56,655 bases of DNA, from assembly GCA_021604865.1 (NCBI GenBank), contig BQJU01000046.1, forward strand, positions 1 to 56,655, in the 5' to 3' direction. Under the pieces are notes generated by a model. That model searched no databases. It had not been told where the DNA came from and saw only the letters and a program-made list of their open reading frames with translations. The stretch is from Saprospiraceae bacterium (GTDB taxonomy: Bacteria; Bacteroidota; Bacteroidia; Chitinophagales; Saprospiraceae). The first letter of the stretch is position 1. Every line of letters begins with the position of its first letter. Made by a program: the position numbers and the translations under genes. Positions 9,251 through 17,669 of this stretch are shown here, piece after piece.

Positions 9251-10171
9251 ATGAATCAAGAAATCGAAAAAACGCTCATTCAGTATAGGAGTTTTCTGTT
9301 GGCTGAAGCTTATTTAAACAAGCTAAAGGGGCAGATATATAGGGAAAAGAAAACATTGAATGAGATCATCCAGGCTACAGAAGCGAGTGAACATGAAATC
9401 ATCAATTTTGAGCAGGCAGGCGTTTTAGAAAAATTGCTTAATAAGGATAAGGCGTCCTTTGAAGTGGAAAAAGAACGGTACTACAAACTGGTCATCAACT
9501 ACAAAAAATCTAAAAAGACAATTGAATTATCAGAATTTGAGGTAAAAGTTCTGGAAGAAAAGGTCAAATCCGGTCCGGCGCTCAAAGAAAAACTGCATCA
9601 ATTACTCAAGGAAAGAAAGGATACACTGGAAGAAAGTAACCTTAATAACATTGACGTGATACTTGAACTGACCGAAAGGATTGACAGTAGAATAGGTTTA
9701 AGGACTGAATTGGAAGAAGCGATTGAGGTGGGCAAAACACTGCTAAAAAACATTGATGAAGCCAATGATTATTTGATAGTGATAAAACAGGACATGATAT
9801 CGCGAGGCAAATTTGATAGCCTGGTTGGGGCGAGTATTATTAAGCTGGAAAAGCTTCAGGGGTTAGTCATTCTATGTGAGAAAAGGCTCATGGAATACAA
9901 AAACGAAATTTCCGACCTGTATGAATACATCAAACTCAAAGGGGTTCCCAAATTTAAGGATGGCAATGAATTTGTGGATGAATATTTTGAAGCGTTAAGC
10001 TCTGACCAATTGTTGAGCCTGAGTTGGCAAACCGGCTCGGATTATTTAATGACTATTGCCAATAAAATTGACAGTACTCAAAAGGCTTTAAAAAAGGATT
10101 TGTATCAGATAATGGAGCAAAAGCGGGAGATGGAAGAAAAGAGGGACGTGCTAATAAAAGGATCAGTTTAA
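9251..10171 (+). CDS. Coiled-coil protein of unknown function, cassette gene 1
   Basis: A 306-aa charged, almost wholly helical protein without signal peptide or membrane segment. Long coiled coils are evident around residues 20-160 and 275-303, with Lys/Glu-rich heptads. A less regular part (about 230-270) contains the acidic EYFEALSSDQLLSLSW stretch. I recognise no family. It is the first of three closely spaced genes (next starts 11 bp later). Composition is richer in A and T than the neighbouring metabolic genes. It could be a structural or scaffolding partner for the EAD-like protein encoded next, but this is inference from position only. Confidence 0.8.
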   Translation: MNQEIEKTLIQYRSFLLAEAYLNKLKGQIYREKKTLNEIIQATEASEHEIINFEQAGVLEKLLNKDKASFEVEKERYYKLVINYKKSKKTIELSEFEVKVLEEKVKSGPALKEKLHQLLKERKDTLEESNLNNIDVILELTERIDSRIGLRTELEEAIEVGKTLLKNIDEANDYLIVIKQDMISRGKFDSLVGASIIKLEKLQGLVILCEKRLMEYKNEISDLYEYIKLKGVPKFKDGNEFVDEYFEALSSDQLLSLSWQTGSDYLMTIANKIDSTQKALKKDLYQIMEQKREMEEKRDVLIKGSV

Positions 10172-10182
10172 AATTTTTGGCC

Positions 10183-10782
10183 ATGATGAAGGATCACCAA
10201 ATACAGATTAAGAAAGAAGTTGAGAAATGTATTCTCGAATTAGATCCTATAAAGGGAATTGATTTTCTTTTGGGTTATTCATCGATCATGAAACGAGATG
10301 ATGAAAATATACTTCTTGTGATAAAAGCAGAATATCTTAATAAAAAAAGGGATTATCAAAAAGGAATAGTTGGACAAAAAGGTTTTGACAGGTTTAAAAC
10401 CAAATTTAATTTCAGGTTACTTGGATTTGTAGATTCTTTACATTTTAATAGTGACCAAATTAAGGGTGAAACCAATAAAGTAGAAGAAGTCCTCTTTAAA
10501 AGAAGCCAAATCATATTAAAAATAGTCCATAATTCCGAAATGAATTTGTTGGTATTCAAAACGACTTATTTTGAAAATCGACTTTTTGTGCAAAATAACT
10601 TTTTTGGCAACTCAAGGATTTTTAATTTCCTGAAGTATCATAAAAAATTCCCATTTGTCATTAATAATAGTGGTAAAGAAAACGCATTTATTTTAGTTGT
10701 AAATTTTTCAGTATTTTCCGGGTTAATTAGCAATTACTCCTTAATCAAAGGAGATAAGGTTTTACAAGAATCAAGCCTTTAA
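10183..10782 (+). CDS. Protein with an EAD11-like N-terminal domain, cassette gene 2
   Basis: A 199-aa protein without signal peptide. The frame opens at a TTG (10177), but the ATG at 10183 is the more likely start. Residues about 8-85 match the pattern I know for effector-associated domain 11 (EAD11), a small helical adaptor domain of bacterial conflict systems. The pattern is a first helix with VEKCILELDPIKGIDFLL, a helix around ILLVIKAEYLNKKRDYQKG, then G(I)-VG--GFDRF and a last helix FNFRLLGFVDSL. The remaining ~110 residues are rich in Phe, Asn and Lys and mixed alpha/beta, with no recognised catalytic motif. It is very AT-rich. Gene 3 starts 3 bp downstream. Assignment is by pattern memory only. 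Confidence 0.75.
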   Translation: MMKDHQIQIKKEVEKCILELDPIKGIDFLLGYSSIMKRDDENILLVIKAEYLNKKRDYQKGIVGQKGFDRFKTKFNFRLLGFVDSLHFNSDQIKGETNKVEEVLFKRSQIILKIVHNSEMNLLVFKTTYFENRLFVQNNFFGNSRIFNFLKYHKKFPFVINNSGKENAFILVVNFSVFSGLISNYSLIKGDKVLQESSL

Positions 10783-10785
10783 CCC

Positions 10786-11592
10786 ATGTTTTCAAAAATC
10801 AGTGTTTTATTGATTGTATTTTGCTGTGCAATTCTTGCAAATTCTTGCCATGTTGAACGCTTCAGGCTTCGGGAATTCAAAGAAACTGGTGTAAGGAAAA
10901 TCAACCATTCATTGTGGTTTACCGGTGAAGGCAAAAGTGAGTTAAATTATTATTTTACTGATAGCATAGTAGCAAAAAAAAAGGCTATTCCTTTTGAAGA
11001 GTTGAATTTCAATAACTTTCCTGCCTCATACTCTGGTTTCATCACTATTGTTTCTGAAGACAATAATTTTATTGCCAATTTGTATGTCAATAGTTTAAGA
11101 GAAGCTGAAGAAGATTTGATTTTAACCGGAAGTTTTTCGACTTTGAATAAGAGAAAGGTCTCCCCTTTAGAAATAAGCATTCCTTACCAACTTATTGATG
11201 AAGCATCTTATTATGTTTCAGATACTTCCATCATTGTGGATCCAAAATTTGTTGTGCATTCGCTTATTCAAACCGATACGCTGCAGGAAGAGGATAAATT
11301 ACAGGATTCAATCCTGACTGTCAATTATAAGTACCCGATTACGGTCAGTAATATTCAGGTTTTTGAAAATACGGACTTTGTGTCGATGCTCAGTGGAGAA
11401 ATTAATTTACCCAATGACGGGACTTTGAAATTTTATGCACAAAGTGATCCCCTTCCATTAATCCCAATCCTTATTGCGGGTGTAGCTTCAGGAGGGGCCT
11501 GGCTCATCAAAAAGTGGTATGATAGTCCGGATAAACCTGAAAACAAAGGGCAGGTAGCGGTAAAAGTTGAAAAGACCGATCAAAAAGATTAA
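10786..11592 (+). CDS. Lipoprotein with C-terminal hydrophobic segment, cassette gene 3
   Basis: A 268-aa protein with an N-terminal signal and probable lipobox (ILANSC, Cys21). A mostly beta-rich globular part spans about 22-220. A hydrophobic helix (about 224-245, PLPLIPILIAGVASGGAWLI) is followed by KKWYD and a charged, disordered tail. A lipoprotein with a second, C-terminal membrane segment is unusual. If the lipobox is not processed, the N-terminal segment could act as a second anchor. No family is recognised. Spacing of 3 bp to gene 2 and 12 bp to the RidA-like gene implies cotranscription. Confidence 0.8.
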   Translation: MFSKISVLLIVFCCAILANSCHVERFRLREFKETGVRKINHSLWFTGEGKSELNYYFTDSIVAKKKAIPFEELNFNNFPASYSGFITIVSEDNNFIANLYVNSLREAEEDLILTGSFSTLNKRKVSPLEISIPYQLIDEASYYVSDTSIIVDPKFVVHSLIQTDTLQEEDKLQDSILTVNYKYPITVSNIQVFENTDFVSMLSGEINLPNDGTLKFYAQSDPLPLIPILIAGVASGGAWLIKKWYDSPDKPENKGQVAVKVEKTDQKD

Positions 11593-11604
11593 AATCCAAT
11601 CACC

Positions 11605-12156
11605 ATGAAACTTCCTATTTTATTCAGCCTGTTTCTTCTATCTGCCTGTACTCCAGGAACGCTTCAAGAAAAAAAGGGGGAAGCATCGCTTTACGATTAC
11701 GATGTAGAAGAGCGCATAAAAGAGCTTGGGTTGGAACTAACTGATCCCGGCATACCGGTAGCTAATTATGTGCATGCAGTCACGACGGGCAATTTAGTCT
11801 TCATGGCAGGAAAAGGCCCCAAAACGGCTGAAGGCGAACGAATCACAGGAAAACTTGGCCAGGATCTATCCATTGAAGCAGGTTATGAAGCGGCCAGGCA
11901 GTGTGCCGTGGCGCAACTTTCGGCTCTTAAAGCGGAAATTGGCGACCTAAATAGGGTAGAAAGAATTGTAAAAGTGCTAGGCATGGTGAATGCAACGCCT
12001 GATTTTACCGACCATTCTAAAGTGATGAATGGTTTCTCGGATTTGATGGTGGAAGTCTTTGGGGAACGTGGGAAACATGCTCGTTCGGCAGTGGGAATGG
12101 GTTCGCTACCAAGTAATATAGCTTGTGAAGTTGAGGTTATTGTGCAGATTAAATAG
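11605..12156 (+). CDS. RidA/YjgF-family protein with lipoprotein signal
   Basis: A 183-aa member of the Rid (YjgF/YER057c/UK114) superfamily. The C-terminal part carries HARSAVGMGSLP with Arg160 (equivalent to the substrate-binding Arg of RidA) and CEVEVIV with Glu175. RidA proper hydrolyses reactive enamine/imine intermediates in the cytosol. This one has a lipoprotein signal (LLSAC, Cys15) and about 30 extra N-terminal residues, so it should act outside the cytoplasm, where its substrate is unknown. It belongs to the Rid subgroups that begin with ANYVHAVTTGNLVFMAG. It follows the three-gene cassette by 12 bp and may be read with it. Confidence 0.88.
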   Translation: MKLPILFSLFLLSACTPGTLQEKKGEASLYDYDVEERIKELGLELTDPGIPVANYVHAVTTGNLVFMAGKGPKTAEGERITGKLGQDLSIEAGYEAARQCAVAQLSALKAEIGDLNRVERIVKVLGMVNATPDFTDHSKVMNGFSDLMVEVFGERGKHARSAVGMGSLPSNIACEVEVIVQIK

Positions 12157-12304
12157 GGATCATTGATTGAGGGCAGGGGAGTGTATTTTAAAACATCCAT
12201 CCAACAAAAGTCCTATCATTCGGCGGAATGGGAGCTCTTGTCAATGGTTAATTGCGACATTAGCGCATGTTCGATTACAAAGCGAACAGAAAAATAGCTA
12301 CATT

Positions 12305-12844
12305 ATGACTGGGACCCTGTTGAATCTGATTATGCCGTTTATTGCCTTAGGATTAGTATATTTTATTGTAAAAAGGAGGAAACTATCTTTTAAAAACGAT
12401 ATTGGCATTGTCTTCCCAACATGGCAGGCGTTGATCTTTTGGGTTGTTGCATTTGCAGGGTTGATTATGGTGGAAGAATGGATCACTCAGCAAAGCGGAA
12501 ACGCTCCAGTAGAATCCTGGATTGGAAAATATTCGACAGGAGAAATTGTTTTGCGTAGTTTAGGTATTGTCCTTTTGGCTCCTTTATCAGAAGAGTTGCT
12601 GTTTAGAGGTTTGTTGTATTCCCGGATAAAAGAAACGCCCCTTAAATATATTGGAGCAATCGTTATTCCAGCCATCATTTTTGCGCTTATTCATATCCAG
12701 TATTCCGAGGCGTTGACTTTTGTGATCATTTTTGTTGATGGTCTATTTTTAGGGTTGGCCAGGCACTATTCAAAATCAGTGCTACTTGCTTTTTTATTGC
12801 ACGCATTAGCTAATCTTGGTGCTGTTATAGAACGTTTATATTGA
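12305..12844 (+). CDS. CPBP-family intramembrane metalloprotease
   Basis: A 179-aa polytopic membrane protein of the CPBP (CAAX protease and bacteriocin-processing, 'Abi') family. Motif 1, SEELLFRG, supplies Glu96/Glu97 and Arg101. Motif 2 is the His in FALIHIQYS and motif 3 the His in LLHALANL. The frame is open from 12167, but I take the ATG at 12305 because it starts directly before the first membrane helix, and the 46 upstream residues look like intergenic sequence. Members cleave prenylated proteins or give bacteriocin immunity; the role here is unknown. Its 3' end overlaps the convergent Lgt-like gene by 9 bp. Confidence 0.88.
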   Translation: MTGTLLNLIMPFIALGLVYFIVKRRKLSFKNDIGIVFPTWQALIFWVVAFAGLIMVEEWITQQSGNAPVESWIGKYSTGEIVLRSLGIVLLAPLSEELLFRGLLYSRIKETPLKYIGAIVIPAIIFALIHIQYSEALTFVIIFVDGLFLGLARHYSKSVLLAFLLHALANLGAVIERLY

Positions 12845-13615
12845 TAGCGACTTACTACTTGATTCAACCATGCTTCCAGGCCACAACCAAACCCGCCAAT
12901 AATAAATCAACCCAATCAAACAAGTCCATTGAAGCGTAGTCATTCCCCATCCAACCACTATTCCTGGTCGAATAAACTCCACCAAAAAGCGATAGAGAAG
13001 ATAGCTTACCATAAACACCTTAAAACGGGCTCCGGAGACCAGGTTGACCCTTCGTTCTAAGGCAAGCAAAGCAACCCAGCAGGTCACCAAAAAAACGATT
13101 TCGTAAAGTGCGGTCGGATGTCGGGTAATACCATCGCCCAGATCAAGTGCCCAGGGTAGGGAGGAGGCCAGGCCATAAGTCGGCTCATATATACCCATAG
13201 AAAAACAACCGATACGGCCTATGATCATACCCAGCATCAAGGGGAAGGTAAATAAGTCGCCCGATGAGTGTCGCTCTCCAATGATTTTTTTTGCCAGCTC
13301 TACCCCCCAAAGTCCTCCTAACAGACCACCGACGATGGTTTTGCTTTGGTAATAATACAACCAGCCAGCCTTGCCCGAAAAAAATAGGTCAGGGTCTTCG
13401 AGTGCTCCGATGAGCCGGGAACCTAGCAATGCTCCAAAGGTAGCGCCAATAATGATCCAGAGGCGACCCTGGTCGGAAATGATATCTGCCTTGTTTTTAC
13501 GTAAATGTAAGTAATACCGAAAGCCAATAAAAAAAGCCAGCAACTCAAATAGGGTATGGGCATACAGATGAAAAGAGCCTAGCTGAAAGGAGAGTGGATA
13601 TTCCAAAACTAACAT
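12836..13615 (-). CDS. Prolipoprotein diacylglyceryl transferase (Lgt)-like protein, divergent
   Basis: A 259-aa protein with about seven membrane helices and the overall Lgt pattern: GRIG in the signature, HPTALYE, and YRFLVEFIRPG near the C-terminus. Lgt transfers diacylglycerol from phosphatidylglycerol to the lipobox Cys of prolipoproteins. Two positions differ from canonical Lgt. The HGG motif is VGG (KTIVGGLLGG), losing the essential His, and GRIGN is GRIGC, losing the essential Asn. It may therefore be a paralogue with another acceptor, or inactive. It overlaps the convergent CPBP gene by 9 bp. Confidence 0.8.
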   Translation of the reverse strand: MLVLEYPLSFQLGSFHLYAHTLFELLAFFIGFRYYLHLRKNKADIISDQGRLWIIIGATFGALLGSRLIGALEDPDLFFSGKAGWLYYYQSKTIVGGLLGGLWGVELAKKIIGERHSSGDLFTFPLMLGMIIGRIGCFSMGIYEPTYGLASSLPWALDLGDGITRHPTALYEIVFLVTCWVALLALERRVNLVSGARFKVFMVSYLLYRFLVEFIRPGIVVGWGMTTLQWTCLIGLIYYWRVWLWPGSMVESSSKSLSI

Positions 13616-13909
13616 TTAGCAGCAAAGAACCGGAAATTATTGATGTAAAAACCGAAAGATTAAACAGAAACTTTATCTTTGGGAAGTTTTTTAATGCTTT
13701 TCTACTTTCTCTGCAACCCAGTTTCCTTAGTTCTGGCCCATTTTTTTCAAATGATTGATGATTGCCACTTTTCCGAAGGTGGGATGAAGAAGAATTATTA
13801 GACTTGTTGTGTTATCATGACAAATTGATTAAAAAAGGAGAGCTTTATTGTCCCCAGCAGTGTTATTCTCCCCATTAGTTAACCGTGAGTGAGTTAAAAT
13901 CGTTTTAAA

Positions 13910-14299
13910 ATGAAGTTTGTTATTACACTTTCCTGCCTCCTATTCCCTTTATTAGCCTTTACTCAGGCCAAACCTACTTATTGTGATGAACTACCCGTAA
14001 CTTACGAAAAAGGAGCTTGGGTGACCCGTGGTGGCGATCCACGGACCAAACTGCCCGAATTTCCAACTCAACCCATCAAAGAATACAAGATACAGGTGGC
14101 CATCCTAAAGTTTACGAGCCCTGCAGATTTTGCTTTTCATCCCAAATTGGTAGCCAGATACCGTCCCTGTGAAGAGGTATGGGTCATCGAATCACGGGAG
14201 AGTTACCGCGATCGTAATGATGCTGAGAAATTGCGTAAAGAGTTGGAAAAGTCTGGTTATAAAGGTTGTTATATTACGGAATTGATCGGGTATTATTAA
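13910..14299 (+). CDS. Secreted SPOR-like domain protein
   Basis: A 129-aa protein with a signal peptide (about 1-19, ending FTQA). The second half resembles a SPOR domain: an opening strand YKIQVAIL at about 64-71, a central strand VWVIESRESY, the helix RNDAEKLRKELEKSG, and a last strand YKGCYITEL. SPOR domains bind denuded peptidoglycan glycans. Cys at about 25, 92 and 121 could form disulfides. The partner gene is unknown, and it stands alone between the Lgt-like and cyclase genes. The upstream gap (13616-13909) shows no clear promoter. Confidence 0.75.
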   Translation: MKFVITLSCLLFPLLAFTQAKPTYCDELPVTYEKGAWVTRGGDPRTKLPEFPTQPIKEYKIQVAILKFTSPADFAFHPKLVARYRPCEEVWVIESRESYRDRNDAEKLRKELEKSGYKGCYITELIGYY

Positions 14300-14309
14300 T
14301 ACCTCTGTC

Positions 14310-14447
14310 AGTGCTTGTTTGGAGGTCGGATTTGCATCGCCGTCGTCGAAACCTTTCGCTTGCGCCGAAGCTTCAGCGAAGGAGCATGGCGCAGACGCCC
14401 GGAGAAAGCTTCAGCGCAAGCGTAAGTTTGACCTCCAAGCAGGCACT
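14310..14447. repeat. Nested inverted repeat between convergent genes
   Basis: Outer arms AGTGCTTGTTTGGAGGTC (14310-14327) and GACCTCCAAGCAGGCACT (14430-14447) pair at 16 of 18 positions. Inner arms CGCTTGCGCCGAAGCTT (14357-14373) and AAGCTTCAGCGCAAGCG (14406-14422) pair at 16 of 17. The transcript can form a long cruciform-like hairpin. It lies exactly between the stops of two convergent genes, so it could end both transcripts, but there is no T-run and it looks more like a REP-type element. Confidence 0.75.
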
Positions 14448-14465
14448 AAAAACATATATTGGCGA

Positions 14466-15275
14466 CTACTTATCTGCTAAAAAACCAACGATTCTCAGCG
14501 GAGCACCACTGCCATTCCCAATTTTCATGGGTAATGCAACTACCCAACTGCCTTTAGCCGGCAATTGCTTCAGATTGGCAACATTCTCAAAAGCAGGTAT
14601 ATTATGCTTGAAAAGAATTTGATGACTCTCAAAGTAGGTCGACTGTCCAAAGTCGATACTTGGGGTGTCTAGCCCGATGGCTTTAATCTTTCGATTTTCA
14701 CTCAGCCAGGTTGCCGCATCAGGATGCAATCCCGGGAAATGTAATTTGGCGACAGCCTGTTCTCCTGTTTCATCGGTCCCCATATATTTTATTGGATTCT
14801 GCCAAAATTGATCATAACCGGTATAGAGTAGTACAATCACATCATCGGGTATCGGACCATTTTGTATTTCCCAGGTTTGAAAATCGTCAACAGAGATGAG
14901 GTAATCCCGATCGACCAGGGCTTTTGTGGAGACATCTACGACGATCGCTTCGCCTATCAATTGATCCACTGGAATTTGATCTACGGTATTTTTTCCTGAT
15001 GCGAAATGTATGGGGGCATCCAGATGTGTTCCACCATGTTCCGCAGCACAGTATTGAAAGGCCGAATAATAATAGCCTTTTTCTGTCATGCCTTCAAATA
15101 CAGTGTCCAAAGAAAACTTTTCTGCTGTTGGCCAATAAATGGTGTTTTCATCAAAAGTATGGGTCAGATCGATCCATTGTCCTGATGGGAAACCATTTAG
15201 GGTCACTTTCCCTGCATCTTGACTGCATGAGGAAAAAAGCGTTAAGATCAATAAGGAATAGAATAGGGTTTTCAT
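14466..15275 (-). CDS. Cyclase/kynurenine-formamidase-like metal hydrolase, lipoprotein
   Basis: A 269-aa protein of the cyclase family (PF04199). The signature HGGTHLDAPIHF, which binds the metal ions, lies at about residues 80-91. The TPSIDFG segment is also typical. Members include kynurenine formamidase and isatin hydrolase, and substrate assignment is not possible here. I start at the ATG at 15273-15275 because it gives a lipoprotein signal (MKTLFYSL...FSSC, Cys at 17). The upstream ATG at 15299 adds eight residues. It follows the E1 gene on the same strand after 54 bp, and may be the last gene of that transcript. Confidence 0.88.
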   Translation of the reverse strand: MKTLFYSLLILTLFSSCSQDAGKVTLNGFPSGQWIDLTHTFDENTIYWPTAEKFSLDTVFEGMTEKGYYYSAFQYCAAEHGGTHLDAPIHFASGKNTVDQIPVDQLIGEAIVVDVSTKALVDRDYLISVDDFQTWEIQNGPIPDDVIVLLYTGYDQFWQNPIKYMGTDETGEQAVAKLHFPGLHPDAATWLSENRKIKAIGLDTPSIDFGQSTYFESHQILFKHNIPAFENVANLKQLPAKGSWVVALPMKIGNGSGAPLRIVGFLADK

Positions 15276-15329
15276 ACTAAATAGGGTTTTAGAGATCAAC
15301 CTTTTGGCTGCACAAATGCTCGTAAGCGC

Positions 15330-17402
15330 CTAATAACTCAACAAACCACCAATAGCCTCTTTTACCTTTTCGGAAGATGGGATCATCGTTTCCTCCAAAA
15401 TAGCATTCAGCGGGATTGCCGGTAAGTTCTCCGCGCCAATAGTACGCACCGGAGCATCCAGTTTTTCAAAACAATTTTCCTGAATCCGGGCGGCCAAACT
15501 TTGAGCAAAGGTATTGTGCACCGGTTCTTCGGTGACTACCAAAATACGGCCATGCTGATTGGCTAATGCCAATATTGTTTCCTCATCGAGTGGATATAAG
15601 GTTCTTAAATCCAGGATGCTAACCCGGTCAGGGAATGCCTTTGCCGCATTTAATGCCCAATGTACGCCCATGCCATAAGTAACAACCAACAAAGATTCCC
15701 CTTGTTTGATCTTATCTGCTGCTGCCATTAAAGCAATGCGACCTTTCCCGAAAGGGATAACATAGTCATCGCTGGGTTCAATGGTTCGAGCGGCTTCGGT
15801 CCCTTTTACCTTTGACCAATACAACCCTTTATGTTCTAGAATGACGACCGGATTGGGGTCATAATAGGCTGATTTGAGCAATCCTTTTAAATCGGCACCT
15901 GTACTTGGGTAGGCAATTTTGATACCCCGGATATTGGTTAACACCGACTCAACACTGGAAGAGTGGTAAGGTCCACCGCTACCATAAGCGCCAATCGGTA
16001 CCCGGATGATGCAGCTAACAGGCCATTTTCCATTGGATAGGTAGTAAGACCGGCTTACTTCTGTAAATAACTGATTGAGCCCAGGCCATATATAGTCGGC
16101 AAATTGTACTTCGACAATCGGTTTTAAACCTACTGCCGACATGCCCACCGTACTGCCCACGATAAAGGCTTCCTGGATGGGAGTATTGAATACTCGATCA
16201 TCCCCAAATTTCTGGGCCAGCGTAGCTGCCTCCCGGAATACACCACCCAGGCGACCACCAACATCCTGACCATACAACAAACATTCTTTGTGTTGCTGCA
16301 TCAATTCCTCAACGGCAAAAAGGGCACTGTCAACCATCACCGTGGGTTCTTTTCCATTGGGTTCGCGTTCACCGATTTCTTCCGTGATGGGCGTTGGCGC
16401 AAAATCGTGTGTAAACAAATCTTCAGGACGGGGGTCCTCAGCTTGTTGGGCGCGTTTAAAATCTGCAAGAACAAGATTAGTCGCTTCTTCTTCCAGACTG
16501 CTGAGTTGTTTGTCTTTTATCCCTTCTTCAGCCAATTGTTTACGGAAAAGGGGAAATGGATCACGGAGTTGATGTTCCTTCAAATCATCGCGGTACCACT
16601 CTTTGCGCACGCCAGAGGTATGGTGATTGAGCAAGGGTACACTAGCATGAACCAAAATGGGCCGCCGCTCCTGGCGAATGGTTGCCATTACTTTTTGAAT
16701 GGTCAGATACGATTCAAAAAAGTCTGCCCCATCAATGCTTACGGTTTCAAGGCCGTGAAATCCCTGGGCATATTCTGCTGCATTTTGGGCACGCGTTTCT
16801 TCGGCATTGGCCGAAATATCCCATCCATTATCTTGTACCAAATACAGAATAGGCAGTTGTTTTAATGCTGCCATTTGAAAAGCTTCAGCCACTTCGCCTT
16901 CCGTTACAGACGCATCCCCCAGGGAACAAACCACCAAACCTTTACCCCCTTTAGACGGACTGCTTAGGCCCATTTTTTCTTTATACTGCAAGCCGAGGGC
17001 CACACCAGTAGCGGGGATGGCTTGCATGCCGGTAGCAGAAGACTGGTGCGGGATCTTTGGCTTGTCGACTTCATTCAGACTCGGATGGCAGTAATAGGTC
17101 CGCCCCCCAGAAAATGGATCGTCCCGTTTGGCCATCAGTTGTAACATCAGATCGTATGGTTCAAGGCCCATTCCCAAAAGCATGGCATCGTCCCGGTAAT
17201 AGGGAAAGGCATAATCTTGCGGTAAAAGCTGTAAACCCACTGCCAACTGGATTGCTTCATGACCTCTGGAAGTTGCATGTACATATTTAGAGACAACTTT
17301 GAAGTTGTCTTCGTACAATTCGGTCATCGCTTTGGCCATAGCCATTTTTTGAAAAGCGGCGAGCAGTGTTTTTTTAGTAATTTTTTGGCTGGTTTCTATC
17401 AT
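15330..17402 (-). CDS. Fused alpha-beta E1 component of 2-oxoacid dehydrogenase, branched-chain type
   Basis: A 690-aa thiamine-diphosphate enzyme in which the E1 alpha (about 1-330) and beta (about 350-690) subunits are joined, as is common in Bacteroidota. The ThDP motif begins GDASVTEGEVAEAF and ends with QDNGW (about 162-195). SRGHEAIQ and HHTSG are typical of the alpha part. The beta part has GQDVGGRLGGVF, the QEAFIVG region, and EEP near the C-terminus. E1 decarboxylates branched-chain 2-oxoacids (or pyruvate) and acylates the lipoyl group of E2, which is not encoded here. It lies 14 bp behind the 83-aa gene in the enoyl-CoA hydratase operon, which supports a role in branched-chain amino acid breakdown. 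Confidence 0.93.
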   Translation of the reverse strand: MIETSQKITKKTLLAAFQKMAMAKAMTELYEDNFKVVSKYVHATSRGHEAIQLAVGLQLLPQDYAFPYYRDDAMLLGMGLEPYDLMLQLMAKRDDPFSGGRTYYCHPSLNEVDKPKIPHQSSATGMQAIPATGVALGLQYKEKMGLSSPSKGGKGLVVCSLGDASVTEGEVAEAFQMAALKQLPILYLVQDNGWDISANAEETRAQNAAEYAQGFHGLETVSIDGADFFESYLTIQKVMATIRQERRPILVHASVPLLNHHTSGVRKEWYRDDLKEHQLRDPFPLFRKQLAEEGIKDKQLSSLEEEATNLVLADFKRAQQAEDPRPEDLFTHDFAPTPITEEIGEREPNGKEPTVMVDSALFAVEELMQQHKECLLYGQDVGGRLGGVFREAATLAQKFGDDRVFNTPIQEAFIVGSTVGMSAVGLKPIVEVQFADYIWPGLNQLFTEVSRSYYLSNGKWPVSCIIRVPIGAYGSGGPYHSSSVESVLTNIRGIKIAYPSTGADLKGLLKSAYYDPNPVVILEHKGLYWSKVKGTEAARTIEPSDDYVIPFGKGRIALMAAADKIKQGESLLVVTYGMGVHWALNAAKAFPDRVSILDLRTLYPLDEETILALANQHGRILVVTEEPVHNTFAQSLAARIQENCFEKLDAPVRTIGAENLPAIPLNAILEETMIPSSEKVKEAIGGLLSY

Positions 17403-17416
17403 GGTTTGGTTAGGAC

Positions 17417-17668
17417 TTATTCGGGCAGTTGGGGCAATTTTTTTAGTAAGGCTTCATAACGTATTAGGTCAAAAGCTTCATTTTTGTTTACGACATCAAA
17501 AAAAGTAGCACCTACACAAACGGCAATCAGCTGTTTCGCATCGGCCTCTTTGTACCCCTCCTGTATGAGCCGGTCTAAAGTGATGGCCGTAATAGGCGGT
17601 TCATTATCACGGAGTTGGTTGTTGACGACTTTCAAAAACTGTTTGCGCAATATCTCTTTCGGATCCAT
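17417..17668 (-). CDS. Small 83-aa protein in the acyl-CoA operon
   Basis: An 83-aa, mostly helical soluble protein starting MDPKEILRKQF. The frame is open further upstream, but the ATG at 17666-17668 lies one base beyond the enoyl-CoA hydratase stop, and upstream residues would lie inside that gene. A helix-turn unit DRLIQEGYKEADAKQLIAV resembles small domains found in several uncharacterised bacterial proteins. I do not recognise a named family. Its position between enoyl-CoA hydratase and E1 suggests a role linked to the E1 complex. Confidence 0.8.
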   Translation of the reverse strand: MDPKEILRKQFLKVVNNQLRDNEPPITAITLDRLIQEGYKEADAKQLIAVCVGATFFDVVNKNEAFDLIRYEALLKKLPQLPE

Positions 17669-17669
17669 A

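Noticed and set aside
12167-12304. 46-residue N-terminal extension of the CPBP protease
   Set aside because: Polar, Cys- and Arg-rich and unlike the family; the ATG at 12305 starts at the first helix.
12305-12844. CPBP/'Abi' protein as a phage-defence gene
   Set aside because: The family name alone does not show defence; most members have other roles and no partner gene supports it.
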